NCBI RefSeq assembly: GCF_946480385.1
Contig: NZ_CAMLJP010000021.1
Coordinates: 1-64,000 of the forward strand
DNA length: 64,000 bases
Direction of reading: 5' to 3'
Source: an uncultured Azospirillum sp.
GTDB taxonomy: Bacteria > Pseudomonadota > Alphaproteobacteria > Azospirillales > Azospirillaceae
Both the position numbers and the translations under genes were made by a program. Positions within the stretch are counted from its first letter, which is position 1, and each line of letters begins with the position of its first letter. The notes beneath the pieces were generated by a model. That model worked only from the letters and a program-made list of their open reading frames with translations, had not been told where the DNA came from and ran no database searches. Shown here piece by piece: positions 26,668 to 35,264 of this stretch.

Positions 26668-27444
26668 ATGGCCTCGTCCCTGTCGACCGACGACCTCGAA
26701 GACCGCTTGCGCATGGAGTTCGTGGACGACGCGCGCGATCGGCTGGAGCTGATGAACGCGGCGCTGGCGGACCGCGTGAAGGGCGAGCGCAGCGACACCG
26801 ACACCATCGGCGTCTTGCGGCTGGAAGCCCACAATTTCAAGGGCATGGGCACCAGCTTCGGCTATCCCACCGTCAGCCTCGTCGCCCACCGGCTGGAGGA
26901 TTACCTCAGCGGCCTGAAGCGGTTGGACGAGAAGCAGCTGGTCGACGCCCAGATCTTCATCGACCGCATCGCCGAACTGGTCGACCGCGCCGAACAGCCG
27001 CTGCTGGCCGAAACCAACCGGATCATCCGCGCCCTGCCGGTGCGCTATGAGTTCCAGGTCACCGACGTCGACGTCCGCAACGTCGAGATCATGCTGGTCA
27101 CCCCGTCCAAAGTCGTCGCCAAGAAGCTGGGGACGGAACTGGCGGCCTGCGGCTTCCGCACCATGACGGTGACCGATCCCATCGAGTCGATCAGCCTTGC
27201 CGTGCGCGTGCCGCCGGACATGGTCATCGCCTCGATGGTGATGGACGGGCTGTCGGGGCTGGACCTGATCCGCGGCCTGCGCGCGATGAGCGTGACCCAG
27301 CATGTGCCGATGGCCCTGCTGACCTCGCTGAACCTCGACCACCCCTCGCTGAAGGAGATTCCGTACGGCGTCTCCGTCATCCGCGTCGGCGAGCATTTCG
27401 GCGACGACTTCGCCGCGGTGGTCGCCAAGCACAATCTGGGGTGA
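26668..27444 (+). CDS. Hpt domain fused to a pseudo-receiver
   Basis: A 258-aa phosphorelay-related protein. The N-terminal part (about 10-120) is a histidine phosphotransfer domain with the H-x-x-K-G site at His55 (EAHNFKGMGTSFGY). The C-terminal part (about 138-258) aligns with a response-regulator receiver but lacks the chemistry. The acidic pair is Thr145-Pro146, the phospho-acceptor Asp is Ser189 (DMVIASMVMDGLSG), and the conserved Lys is Arg239. The switch Thr in ALLTSLN is kept. The protein could therefore receive phosphate on His55 while the second domain only binds a partner. The start at 26668 is chosen because the fold begins there. No kinase is adjacent. Confidence 0.78.
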   Translation: MASSLSTDDLEDRLRMEFVDDARDRLELMNAALADRVKGERSDTDTIGVLRLEAHNFKGMGTSFGYPTVSLVAHRLEDYLSGLKRLDEKQLVDAQIFIDRIAELVDRAEQPLLAETNRIIRALPVRYEFQVTDVDVRNVEIMLVTPSKVVAKKLGTELAACGFRTMTVTDPIESISLAVRVPPDMVIASMVMDGLSGLDLIRGLRAMSVTQHVPMALLTSLNLDHPSLKEIPYGVSVIRVGEHFGDDFAAVVAKHNLG

Positions 27445-27548
27445 ATGGCGACCTCCGCTGAACGTCATCGTCATATAGCCGCGCTTGCGCCGGCGGGAAT
27501 CCTCATGATAGGCGTCAAACCGGTCCCACAGGCTGGAGCAGCGCCCCA

Positions 27549-28433
27549 ATGACGGAGGTTCTTCGCCGGTACGGCCCGGTTCTGACCGGAGTGATCCTGC
27601 TGGCGGTGGCGCTGTGGCTGGCGCTGCTGGTGGTGCTGCCGCAGCTGATGATGATCGGCTTCTCCTTCCGGCCGTCGCTGCCGCCATCCAAGATCGGCGG
27701 GCCGGAGGATGTGTTCACGGTCAGGAATTACCTGACGCTGTGGACCAACAGCATCCACCTGTCGATCTTCCTGAAGACGATCTGGGCCAGCGCGCTGGTC
27801 ACCGCGACGACGCTGGCGGTCTGCTATCCGGTCGCCTTCTATCTGGCGCAGGTGGCGCCGAAGCGGCGGCTGCCGCTGCTGATCCTGATGCTGGTCGTGC
27901 CCTTCTGGATCAACGAGCTGCTGCGCACCTTCTCCTGGTACATCATCCTGGCCTTCAACGGGCCGCTGAACGCGATCCTGCTGGGGCTCGGCATCATCGA
28001 CGAGCCGCAGCGCTTCCTGGGCGGCGACGGCGGGGTGATCGTCGGGATGGTCTATGTCTACATCCTGTTCATGGTCTTCCCGCTTTACAACGCCATCGAA
28101 TCGCTGGACCGCAACCAGATCGAGGCGGCGCGGGATCTAGGCGCCGGCTGGCTGCGCATCCACCGCCGCATCGTGCTGCCCCATGCGAAGCCGGGCATCG
28201 CCGTCGGCTGCATCATGACCTTCATGCTGGCGGCCGGCAGCTATGCCGTGCCGGCGCTGCTGGGCGGGCCGAACAGCCGCTGGTTCACCGAGATCATCTA
28301 CAACTGGTTCTTCGAGGGCGGGAACTGGAACCAGGGGGCGGCCTACGCCTTCATCCTGCTGGTGCTGTGCATCGGCTTCATCCTCGGCGCGATGCGGCTG
28401 TTCCGCGTCGGGCTGGCCGATATTGCGAAATGA
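27549..28433 (+). CDS. ABC transporter permease, PotB-like
   Basis: A 294-aa inner-membrane permease of the spermidine/putrescine type with about six helices. The EAA loop EAARDLGAGWLRIHRRIVLP contacts the ATPase. The sequence WINELLRTFSWYIIL is typical of PotB/PotH proteins. GGAG lies 11 nt before the ATG. It is followed after 25 bp by a PotC-like permease. The ATPase and the substrate-binding protein are not in the window, so the complex must be completed from elsewhere. The substrate could be a polyamine or another small cation; it is not determined by sequence. Confidence 0.88.
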   Translation: MTEVLRRYGPVLTGVILLAVALWLALLVVLPQLMMIGFSFRPSLPPSKIGGPEDVFTVRNYLTLWTNSIHLSIFLKTIWASALVTATTLAVCYPVAFYLAQVAPKRRLPLLILMLVVPFWINELLRTFSWYIILAFNGPLNAILLGLGIIDEPQRFLGGDGGVIVGMVYVYILFMVFPLYNAIESLDRNQIEAARDLGAGWLRIHRRIVLPHAKPGIAVGCIMTFMLAAGSYAVPALLGGPNSRWFTEIIYNWFFEGGNWNQGAAYAFILLVLCIGFILGAMRLFRVGLADIAK

Positions 28434-28458
28434 GCTATCGCGAAGTGAGCCCGCAACC

Positions 28459-29274
28459 ATGAGCGCCGCCCGACTCCGCCGCCTGCTGACCGGCTCCTAT
28501 CTGGTGCTGTTCTTCGGCTATCTGTTCCTGCCGCTGGGCATCATGGCGGCGGCGACCTTCAACAGCAGCCGCTTTCCCACCGTCACACCGTGGCTGGGCT
28601 TCACGCTGGGCTGGTTCCAGGCGCTGCGGGAGGACCAGCGCATGTGGGCGGCGCTGGGCACCAGCCTGATCGTCGGGGCAGGGGTGATCGCCCTGGCCGT
28701 GCCGCTGGGGCTGGCGGCGGCGCTGCTGCTCGACCGGCTGCACAGCCGGGCCAAGACCTTCCTCTACGCACTGATGGTGTCGCCGCTGCTGACGCCGGGG
28801 GTGATCGTCGGCATTTCAACGCTGGTGTTCTGGCGGGAGTGGTTCGGGGTCAGCGGCGGACTGTTCCTGACCGTGGTGGCGCAGTCCAGCTTCATCGCCG
28901 CCTATGCCATGCTGCTGTTCTCGGCAAGGCTGGAGCGGTTCGATCCGGTGCTGGAGGAGGCCGCGCTCGACCTCGGCGCCACCCATGGGCAGGTCTTCCG
29001 GCGCATCACGCTGCCGTACCTGATGCCGGCGATCCTGTCGGCGGCCCTGCTGGCCTTTTTGCAGAGCTTCGAGAACTACAACACCACGCTGTTTGTGCGC
29101 GGGTTGGACACCACCCTGACCGTCTACATCGCGACCAAGGTGCGCACCGGGCTGACCCCGGCGGTCAACGCGCTGTCGCTGGTGCTGATCGCGCTGACCA
29201 TCCTGGGCGCCGTCGTCTACGAGATCCTGCGCCGGCGCGAGGCGCGCCGGCAGGCAGGGTCCGTAACAGCGTAA
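28459..29274 (+). CDS. ABC transporter permease, PotC-like
   Basis: A 271-aa second permease of the same importer, with about six helices and the EAA loop EEAALDLGATHGQVFRRITL. The SFENYNTTLFVRG segment near the C-terminus is typical of PotC/PotI proteins. The ATG at 28459 is the first plausible start after the PotB-like stop. The gene converges with a small minus-strand gene, with only 3 bp between stops. Confidence 0.88.
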   Translation: MSAARLRRLLTGSYLVLFFGYLFLPLGIMAAATFNSSRFPTVTPWLGFTLGWFQALREDQRMWAALGTSLIVGAGVIALAVPLGLAAALLLDRLHSRAKTFLYALMVSPLLTPGVIVGISTLVFWREWFGVSGGLFLTVVAQSSFIAAYAMLLFSARLERFDPVLEEAALDLGATHGQVFRRITLPYLMPAILSAALLAFLQSFENYNTTLFVRGLDTTLTVYIATKVRTGLTPAVNALSLVLIALTILGAVVYEILRRREARRQAGSVTA

Positions 29275-29277
29275 TCC

Positions 29278-29523
29278 TCAGTCCTCTTCCGCCTCGTCGG
29301 CGTCCGCTTCGATCTGGGCGGCGAGGTCGCGCAGCATGTCGATGACGTCTTCGTGGCTGGTCTCGTCCACGGCGGCGTTCACCGCGGCCTCAATCATGGC
29401 GACGGCGATGTAGGGGCCGAGCGGGCCACCTTCCTTGATCGCCTCATCCAGATGCTTTTCGGCGATCGACAGCGCCTTTTCGAACAGCGCTTCGGCCGTC
29501 TGGTTGGTGGTGTCCTTGCTCAT
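29278..29523 (-). CDS. Small acidic conserved protein
   Basis: An 81-aa helical, acidic protein that I do not recognise. It begins SKDTTNQTAEALFEKALSIA and ends in a strongly acidic tail (QIEADADEAEED). There is no signal or membrane segment. GGACCGGACG precedes the ATG at 29523. The sequence has the look of a small regulatory or chaperone-like helical protein. No function is proposed. Confidence 0.6.
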   Translation of the reverse strand: MSKDTTNQTAEALFEKALSIAEKHLDEAIKEGGPLGPYIAVAMIEAAVNAAVDETSHEDVIDMLRDLAAQIEADADEAEED

Positions 29524-29703
29524 CGTCCGGTCCGTTGCGGAGGGTTGGTCCGACTCCAATAACACGCCCAATCGGCGATTGGCGCGGGAATTCGCTGTCG
29601 CGGCCGCAAATAGAGGCCGCGAAACGGGAGGCCGGGCTTGCGCCGCCCCGGACCATACGCCACAGTCCGGAGACACGTTGACCTATACGGCAAGAGAGAC
29701 AGC

Positions 29704-30126
29704 ATGACCGGGACGCCCGACCTGACCAGCCCCGACCTCTACCGCTTCTGGTGGGAGGAGCGCGTGCGCTTCAACGACCTCGACGCGGTGGGGCACGTCA
29801 ACAACAATGCCCTCGGCGTCTATTTCGAACAGGCGCGCGTCGCCCTGATCCATCAGGTCGGCGGCTTCACCGACGAGGTTCCGTGGACCGTCGTGCTGGC
29901 CCGCAGCGTGATCGAATACAAGGCGGAGCTGCTCTATCCCAACATTGTCCGGATCGGCGCGCGGACGCTGCGGCTCGGCACCAGCTCGATCACGCTGGGC
30001 TGTGCCATCTTCCTGGGCGACCTCTGCATCGCCACCCAGGAGGCGGTGGCGGTGATCGTCGACAAGGCGGCCCATCGCCCGACCCCCATCCCGGAACCGT
30101 TGCGCGCCAAGCTGCTGGAGGCGTAA
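29704..30126 (+). CDS. Acyl-CoA thioesterase, 4HBT/YbgC-like
   Basis: A 140-aa single hot-dog-fold thioesterase. The catalytic motif RFNDLDAVGHVNNNALGVYFEQAR contains the Asp and the HVNN turn of the 4-hydroxybenzoyl-CoA thioesterase group. VVLARSVIEYKAEL forms the central strand. It hydrolyses an acyl-CoA of unknown chain. The start at 29704 is the first ATG after an upstream purine-rich stretch and matches family length. It is transcribed toward an RNA methyltransferase gene 39 bp downstream and may share its transcript. Confidence 0.85.
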   Translation: MTGTPDLTSPDLYRFWWEERVRFNDLDAVGHVNNNALGVYFEQARVALIHQVGGFTDEVPWTVVLARSVIEYKAELLYPNIVRIGARTLRLGTSSITLGCAIFLGDLCIATQEAVAVIVDKAAHRPTPIPEPLRAKLLEA

Positions 30127-30165
30127 AGGGAGGCGCCATAGCCCCTGCACCACCGGACTCTCACC

Positions 30166-31497
30166 ATGACGCGTCCCGCAAAGCGCCCCTTCGCCAAGGG
30201 ACGCCCGCCCGCCCGCAAGACCGCCCAGCCGCCCGCCGAGATGCGGGAGATGGAGGTCGCCATCGCCGACGTCGGTGCGCGCGGCGACGGGATCGCGTTC
30301 GCCGAGGGCCTGCGCCTGTTCGTGCCCTATACGGTCACCGGCGACCGCGTGCGTGTACGTGTCGCCGACGGCGACGGGAAAGGGGAGGGCATACGGGCAG
30401 ACCTGCTTGAGGTTCTGGAGCCCGGACCCGGCCGCCAGACGCCGCCCTGCCGTCATTTCGGCCGCTGCGGCGGCTGTACGCTGCAGCAGATGGACGATGC
30501 GACGTACGCCGCCTGGAACAGCGGGATGGTGCGCGGGGCGCTGGAGCGGGTCGGGCTGGGCGATGTCGCGCTGGAGCCGCTGGCGCGTACGCCCGCCGGT
30601 GCCCGCCGCCGCGCCCGCTTCGCGGCGCTGAAGCGCGGCAAGCGGGTGTGGTTCGGCTTCAACGAGCGGCAGAGCCACCGGCTGGTCGATCTGGAGGAGT
30701 GCCCGATCCTGGCGCCCCGCCTGTTCGCCCTGGTGGAGCCTCTGCGCGCCGTCCTGGCGACGATCCTGCCGGACGGCGGCGACGCCGATGTGGTGCTGAC
30801 CGACCTGGAGGGCGGGGCCGACCTGCTGCTGGTCGGGCCGCGCAGCCTGGATCGGGCGGCCCGCGAGGCTTTGGTCGCCTTCGAGCCGGAGCGCATCGCC
30901 CGCATCGCCTGGCAGCCCACCGACCGCGCGGCGGCGGAGCCGGTGGCGAACCGCCGTCCGGCCTTCATCCGTTTCGCAGGCGTTCCGATCCAGCCGCCGC
31001 CCGGCGCCTTCCTGCAGGCGAGTGCGGAGGGCGAGGCGGCGCTGGTCGCCGCGGTGCGCGAGGGAGTCGGGCAGGCGTCCCGCATCGCCGACCTGTTCGC
31101 CGGCATCGGCACCTTTTCCATTCCGCTTGCGCAACAGGCGGCGGTTCATGCGGTGGAAGGCGACGAGGCGGCGGTGGCGGCGCTTGGCCGCGCGGTGCAG
31201 GGGCTGCGGCTGACGGTGGAGCGGCGCGACCTGTTCGAGAACCCGCTGGGGGCGAAGGACCTCAATCGTTACGATGCCGTGGTGTTCGACCCGCCGCGCG
31301 CCGGGGCCGCGGCCCAGGCGGCGGTGCTCGCCGGCAGCAAAGTGCCGCGGGTGGTGGGGGTGTCCTGCAACCCCGCCAGCTTCGCCCGCGACGCGCGGGT
31401 GCTGGTGGATGGCGGCTATCGTCTGGTGAAGGTCTGGCCGGTCGACCAATTCCTGTGGTCGGCCCATGTGGAACTGGTCGGGCTGTTCGAGCGGTGA
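30166..31497 (+). CDS. RNA (uracil-5)-methyltransferase, RlmD/TrmA family
   Basis: A 443-aa SAM-dependent RNA m5U methyltransferase. An N-terminal TRAM domain (about 22-85, with GDGIAFAEG) is followed by a [4Fe-4S] cysteine set: Cys95, Cys101 and Cys104 in CRHFGRCGGC, and Cys179 in LEECPIL. The SAM motif is LFAGIGTFSIPLA, then FDPPRAGA, and the catalytic nucleophile is Cys401 in VSCNPAS. The Fe-S motif favours the RlmC/RlmD branch acting on 23S rRNA, but the exact uridine cannot be read from sequence. The gene ends beside REP-like copy 2, convergent with another rRNA methyltransferase gene. Confidence 0.92.
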   Translation: MTRPAKRPFAKGRPPARKTAQPPAEMREMEVAIADVGARGDGIAFAEGLRLFVPYTVTGDRVRVRVADGDGKGEGIRADLLEVLEPGPGRQTPPCRHFGRCGGCTLQQMDDATYAAWNSGMVRGALERVGLGDVALEPLARTPAGARRRARFAALKRGKRVWFGFNERQSHRLVDLEECPILAPRLFALVEPLRAVLATILPDGGDADVVLTDLEGGADLLLVGPRSLDRAAREALVAFEPERIARIAWQPTDRAAAEPVANRRPAFIRFAGVPIQPPPGAFLQASAEGEAALVAAVREGVGQASRIADLFAGIGTFSIPLAQQAAVHAVEGDEAAVAALGRAVQGLRLTVERRDLFENPLGAKDLNRYDAVVFDPPRAGAAAQAAVLAGSKVPRVVGVSCNPASFARDARVLVDGGYRLVKVWPVDQFLWSAHVELVGLFER

Positions 31498-31506
31498 GCG
31501 CCTGAT

Positions 31507-31632
31507 GCCCCCTCCCTAACCCTCCCCCGCTCTCGGCCGGCCGAAGGCCGGTCCGATCGAGGGAGAGGGAACTCCGCCGTATTCGCACCCAACTCCCTCT
31601 CCCGCTAAGCGGGGGAGGGTTGGGGAGGGGGC
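31507..31632. repeat. REP-like inverted repeat, copy 2
   Basis: The left arm 31507-31531 and right arm 31608-31632 are inverted copies with one mismatch over 25 bp. The left arm is identical to that of copy 3 (61851-61875). An inner block GGGAGAGGGAACTCCGCC (31561-31578) is also shared with copy 3. Between the arms lies the further palindrome GGCCGGCCGAAGGCCGG. It sits between two convergent genes and probably acts as a transcription or mRNA end. Confidence 0.85.
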
Positions 31633-31659
31633 AATCGAAGCCCGCATTCCCCCCTCGCA

Positions 31660-32871
31660 TCAATCCAGCTGCAGGACGATCGCCTTCAGATAGGCCGACT
31701 CCGGCAGGTGCGGGTGGACCGGGTGGTCGGGGCCGGCGCCGGCGCTGCGCAGGATGCGGCCGGTGCGGCCGGCGTCGTGCAGGCCGCGGGCGACCTGCTC
31801 GGCGAAGGTCGGCGGATCGACGTTGTGGCTGCACGACCCGCAGAGCAGAAAGCCGCCCGGCGCCGTGATCTTCGCGGCCAGACGCGCCATCTTGCGGTAG
31901 GCGCGGGTGCCGGCCGCCAAGTCCTTCTTCGACTTCACGAAAGCCGGCGGGTCGGCAACCACCACCTGGAAGGTCTCGCCGGCCCCGTCCAGCCGTTCCA
32001 TCTCCTGGAAGGCGTCGGCCTTGCGCGCCTCGAAGCGGTCGGCGACGCCGTTCGCCTCGGCGGCGCGGGTGGCGTTCTCCAGGGCCAGGGCGGAACGGTC
32101 GACCGCGACCACATGGGTGGCGCCGGCCACCGCGCACTGGATGCCGAAACCGCCATTGTAGCTGTAGAAGTCGATGGCCCGGCCGCCCTTCGCCAGCGAG
32201 GCGATGAAGGCGCGGTTGTCGCGCTGGTCGTAGAACCAGCCGGTCTTCTGGCCCTCCAGCGGGTTGGCGAAGAAGGTCACGCCGTTCTCTTCCAGCCGGA
32301 TCGGCCCGTCGACCTCGCCCTTCACCAGCCGGGTCTCCTCGCTCAGCCCTTCCAGCGCGCGCTGGCTGCCGTCGTTGCGCAGGATGACCGCGCGCGGCGC
32401 CATCACCTCGTCGATGGCGGCCAGGATGTCGTCGATCCGGCTGTCCATGAAGACGGAGTTGGCCTGGACCGTCACCACATCGTCGAACCGGTCGACGATC
32501 AGGCCGGGGAGACCGTCGGCCTCGGCATGGACGACGCGGTAGAAGGGGCGGTCGAACAGCCGGTCGCGCAATTCCACCGCGCGGCGCAGCCGGCCGGCGA
32601 TGAAGGCGTGGTCCACCACGGTCGCCGGGTCGTTCGACAGCAGCCGGGCGGCGATCAGCGTGTGCGGATTGAAGGTGTAGATGCCCAGCGGCGTCCCGCC
32701 GGGGTCCAGAAGCCGCACCGGGCTGCCGGGCGGCACCGCCTTGGCGATGCTGTCCATCTGGACTTCGTTGGAATAGACCCAGGGATGCCCATGCATGACG
32801 CGCCGCTGGCGGCCGGCCTGCAAATGGATCGGCGGGTATTTCTTGACGGGTTTGGTGCCGGTGTCGCTCAT
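31660..32871 (-). CDS. rlmI: 23S rRNA (cytosine-5)-methyltransferase, RlmI-type
   Basis: A 403-aa class I SAM-dependent methyltransferase. The N-terminal PUA domain (about 14-85, HLQAGRQRRVMHGHPWVYSNE) is typical of RlmI, and the middle region carries VVHAEADGLPGLIVDR. The SAM site is AIDFYSYNGGFGIQ, with catalytic motifs VADPPAFVKSKK (motif IV) and LLCGSCSHNV (motif VI cysteine). It methylates one cytosine of 23S rRNA in the family archetype. It lies divergent from nothing directly; the GNAT-like gene follows upstream in the same direction. Confidence 0.93.
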   Translation of the reverse strand: MSDTGTKPVKKYPPIHLQAGRQRRVMHGHPWVYSNEVQMDSIAKAVPPGSPVRLLDPGGTPLGIYTFNPHTLIAARLLSNDPATVVDHAFIAGRLRRAVELRDRLFDRPFYRVVHAEADGLPGLIVDRFDDVVTVQANSVFMDSRIDDILAAIDEVMAPRAVILRNDGSQRALEGLSEETRLVKGEVDGPIRLEENGVTFFANPLEGQKTGWFYDQRDNRAFIASLAKGGRAIDFYSYNGGFGIQCAVAGATHVVAVDRSALALENATRAAEANGVADRFEARKADAFQEMERLDGAGETFQVVVADPPAFVKSKKDLAAGTRAYRKMARLAAKITAPGGFLLCGSCSHNVDPPTFAEQVARGLHDAGRTGRILRSAGAGPDHPVHPHLPESAYLKAIVLQLD

Positions 32872-32939
32872 GGCCGCATCCTAGCGGCAATTCGCCGGCG
32901 CGCAATGGCTGCCTGTCCCGTCCACGTACTCCGGCCCGC

Positions 32940-33500
32940 CTACTCGGCGCGCAGGCTGCCGCCCGGCAGGCCGGGTGCGTTGTCGTTGACCACGACCAGA
33001 TCCTTGCAGAACCGGACCGTCTCCTGCCGGTGGCCTTCGGTGCGGAAGCAGTCGGGGATCGGGTTGCGGCGGGTATCCCGCTGCATGTAGCGGTCCGGCA
33101 GGGTGGTGTGGATGGCGGCGCAGCCGAGCCGCCGGGCCAGCCCTTCCATCGCCTGCAGCAGAGTCTCGGCGGGGCCGGCGACGTCGAACAGGTCGAGCAC
33201 GACGAAGTTGTCGACGCACAGCGTCCGGCCATGGAGCAGCTGCAGCTCCACCGCGTAGGAGAACAGGCCGTGCATGTAGCCTTGCGCGTTCTGCACGGTC
33301 ATGATGCCCCTGGCCGCGGGCAGGCCGTCGTTTCTGCCCCCGTTCTTGGCGTTGCCGCCCATGGTTGCGCTGTCGAGCAGTGCTGCGGCAAATGCGCGCC
33401 ATTGGTCGACCCCCAGGCCCGGCGCGATGGCGCAGACCAGCGGATAGGCCTGGTCGATCTGGCGGCGACCAAGGGGTTTGGCGATGAAACTGTCGTCCAT
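32940..33500 (-). CDS. GNAT-fold protein of unknown substrate
   Basis: A 186-aa protein with the strand-helix order of a GNAT acetyltransferase: RGIMTVQNAQGYMHGLFSYAV, then LCVDNFVVLDLF leading into a helix (AETLLQAMEGLARRLGC) and AIHTTLP. The usual R/Q-x-x-G-x-G/A pyrophosphate loop is weak (VAGPAE), so catalysis is uncertain. The ATG at 33500 is chosen. A longer version starting with TTG at 33572 would place coding sequence over the FNR box of the divergent ccoN promoter. Being divergent from ccoN, it could share oxygen-dependent control. Confidence 0.6.
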   Translation of the reverse strand: MDDSFIAKPLGRRQIDQAYPLVCAIAPGLGVDQWRAFAAALLDSATMGGNAKNGGRNDGLPAARGIMTVQNAQGYMHGLFSYAVELQLLHGRTLCVDNFVVLDLFDVAGPAETLLQAMEGLARRLGCAAIHTTLPDRYMQRDTRRNPIPDCFRTEGHRQETVRFCKDLVVVNDNAPGLPGGSLRAE

Positions 33501-33558
33501 TTCAGTCCGGCCGATTGCAAGGACGCTGAACGATGGCAGCCCCGGGCCGCAAGGGTCG

Positions 33559-33572
33559 TTGACGTAGATCAA
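33559..33572 (+). promoter_or_regulatory. FNR/FixK-type box upstream of ccoN
   Basis: TTGACGTAGATCAA fits TTGAY-N4-ATCAA. With the site centred at -41.5, the -10 hexamer falls at 33595-33600, which reads CATAGT (4/6 of TATAAT). That predicts a start near 33607, 140 nt before ccoN. This is the same geometry as the hemA site. Confidence 0.82.
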
Positions 33573-33746
33573 TGTTGCTGAACCCCCCCATACACATAGT
33601 GGCGTCCATTGGAGACAGGCGCGCCCGGCGTCCTTTTCGGCATTTCCGAGTGCAACCTGTCCCGCTCCTTAACAGTACGTACCCAGTGGTGGTGCAACCC
33701 AGAAGGCGCGGCCCCACGGCCGCCTGGGGCAAACGGGAGAGATTGT

Positions 33747-35243
33747 ATGACATCAGCGACTCTGACTTCAGGGGCCACCCTGGGCAGCCAGCGGGTGTCG
33801 GAAGACGTGCGTTACAATGAGGACGCCATCCGACTCTTCGTTATCGCTGCAGTGTTCTGGGGCGTGGTCGGTTTCCTGGCCGGCACCTTCATCGCCCTGC
33901 AGCTGGCCTTCCCGGCGCTGAATCTCGGGCTGGAGTGGACGAGCTTCGGGCGCCTGCGCCCGGTCCACACCTCGGCCGTGATTTTCGCGTTCGGCGGCAA
34001 CGTGCTGCTCGCCACCTCGCTCTATTCGGTCCAGCGGACCTGCCGCCAGCATCTCTTCGGGGGCGAAGGGCTGGCGAAGTTCATCTTCTGGAACTACAAC
34101 GTCTTCATCGTGCTCGCGGCGCTGAGCTATGTCCTGGGCTTCACCCAGGGCAAGGAATACGCCGAGCCGGAGTGGATCCTCGACCTGTACCTGACGGTCG
34201 TCTGGGTGCTCTATGCGGTCCAGTTCATCGGCACCGTGATGACGCGGCGCGAGTCGCACATCTATGTGGCGAACTGGTTCTTCATGGCGTTCATCCTGAC
34301 CGTCGCCATCCTGCACATCGGCAACAACGTCAACGTTCCGGTGTCGCTGTTCGGCATGAAGTCCTACACCTACGTGTCGGGCGTGCAGAGCGCGATGGTG
34401 CAGTGGTGGTACGGCCACAACGCGGTCGGCTTCTTCCTGACCGCCGGCTTCCTGGGCATCATGTACTATTTCGTGCCCAAGCGCGCCGAGCGGCCGGTCT
34501 ATTCCTACCGCCTGTCGATCGTCCACTTCTGGACCCTGATCTTCCTCTACATCTGGGCCGGCCCGCACCACCTGCACTACACCTCCCTGCCGGACTGGGC
34601 GCAGACGCTGGGCATGACCTTCTCCGTCATGCTGTGGATGCCGTCCTGGGGCGGCATGATCAACGGCATCATGACCCTGTCGGGCGCCTGGGATAAGCTG
34701 CGCACCGACCCGGTCCTGCGTTTCCTGGTCACCTCGGTCGCCTTCTACGGCATGTCGACCTTCGAAGGCCCGCTGATGTCGGTCAAGCCGGTCAACGCCC
34801 TGTCGCACTACACCGACTGGACCGTCGGCCACGTGCACTCCGGCGCGCTCGGCTGGGTCGCCTTCATCTCCTTCGGCGCGATCTACTATCTGGTTCCGGT
34901 GCTGTGGAAGCGCTCGCAGCTCTACAGCCTGCGTCTGGTCAGCTACCACTTCTGGACCGCCACCATCGGCATCGTGCTGTACATCACCGCCATGTGGGTG
35001 TCGGGCATCATGCAGGGCCTGATGTGGCGCGCCTACGACAACCTGGGCTTCCTGCAGTACTCCTTCGTGGAGACCGTCGCGGCGATGCACCCGTTCTACG
35101 TGATCCGCGCGATGGGCGGCGTCCTGTTCGTCACCGGCGCTCTCATCATGGTCTACAACCTGTGGCGCACGGCGAAGGGCGATGTCCGCATCGAGAAGCC
35201 CTATGTCACCACGCCGCACAAGGCGACGGTCGGCGCGGCCTGA
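33747..35243 (+). CDS. ccoN: cbb3-type cytochrome c oxidase subunit I
   Basis: Catalytic subunit of the high-affinity cbb3 terminal oxidase; 498 aa with about twelve membrane helices. Heme and copper ligands are visible: [10 protein letters not shown] (low-spin heme), GHNAVGFFL (Cu_B), [10 protein letters not shown] (Cu_B pair), and [10 protein letters not shown], which holds the two heme ligands. It reduces O2 to water and pumps protons in the inner membrane. The ATG at 33747 has CGGGAGAG 7 nt upstream. It is first in ccoNOQP and is controlled by the FNR box at 33559. Confidence 0.97.
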   Translation: MTSATLTSGATLGSQRVSEDVRYNEDAIRLFVIAAVFWGVVGFLAGTFIALQLAFPALNLGLEWTSFGRLRPVHTSAVIFAFGGNVLLATSLYSVQRTCRQHLFGGEGLAKFIFWNYNVFIVLAALSYVLGFTQGKEYAEPEWILDLYLTVVWVLYAVQFIGTVMTRRESHIYVANWFFMAFILTVAILHIGNNVNVPVSLFGMKSYTYVSGVQSAMVQWWYGHNAVGFFLTAGFLGIMYYFVPKRAERPVYSYRLSIVHFWTLIFLYIWAGPHHLHYTSLPDWAQTLGMTFSVMLWMPSWGGMINGIMTLSGAWDKLRTDPVLRFLVTSVAFYGMSTFEGPLMSVKPVNALSHYTDWTVGHVHSGALGWVAFISFGAIYYLVPVLWKRSQLYSLRLVSYHFWTATIGIVLYITAMWVSGIMQGLMWRAYDNLGFLQYSFVETVAAMHPFYVIRAMGGVLFVTGALIMVYNLWRTAKGDVRIEKPYVTTPHKATVGAA

Positions 35244-35264
35244 CGCTAGGGAAGGATGCGAGAA

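Noticed and set aside
33501..33572. N-terminal extension of the GNAT-like protein from a TTG at 33572
   Set aside because: It would place coding sequence over the consensus FNR box of ccoN and has no ribosome-binding site; the ATG at 33500 is preferred.
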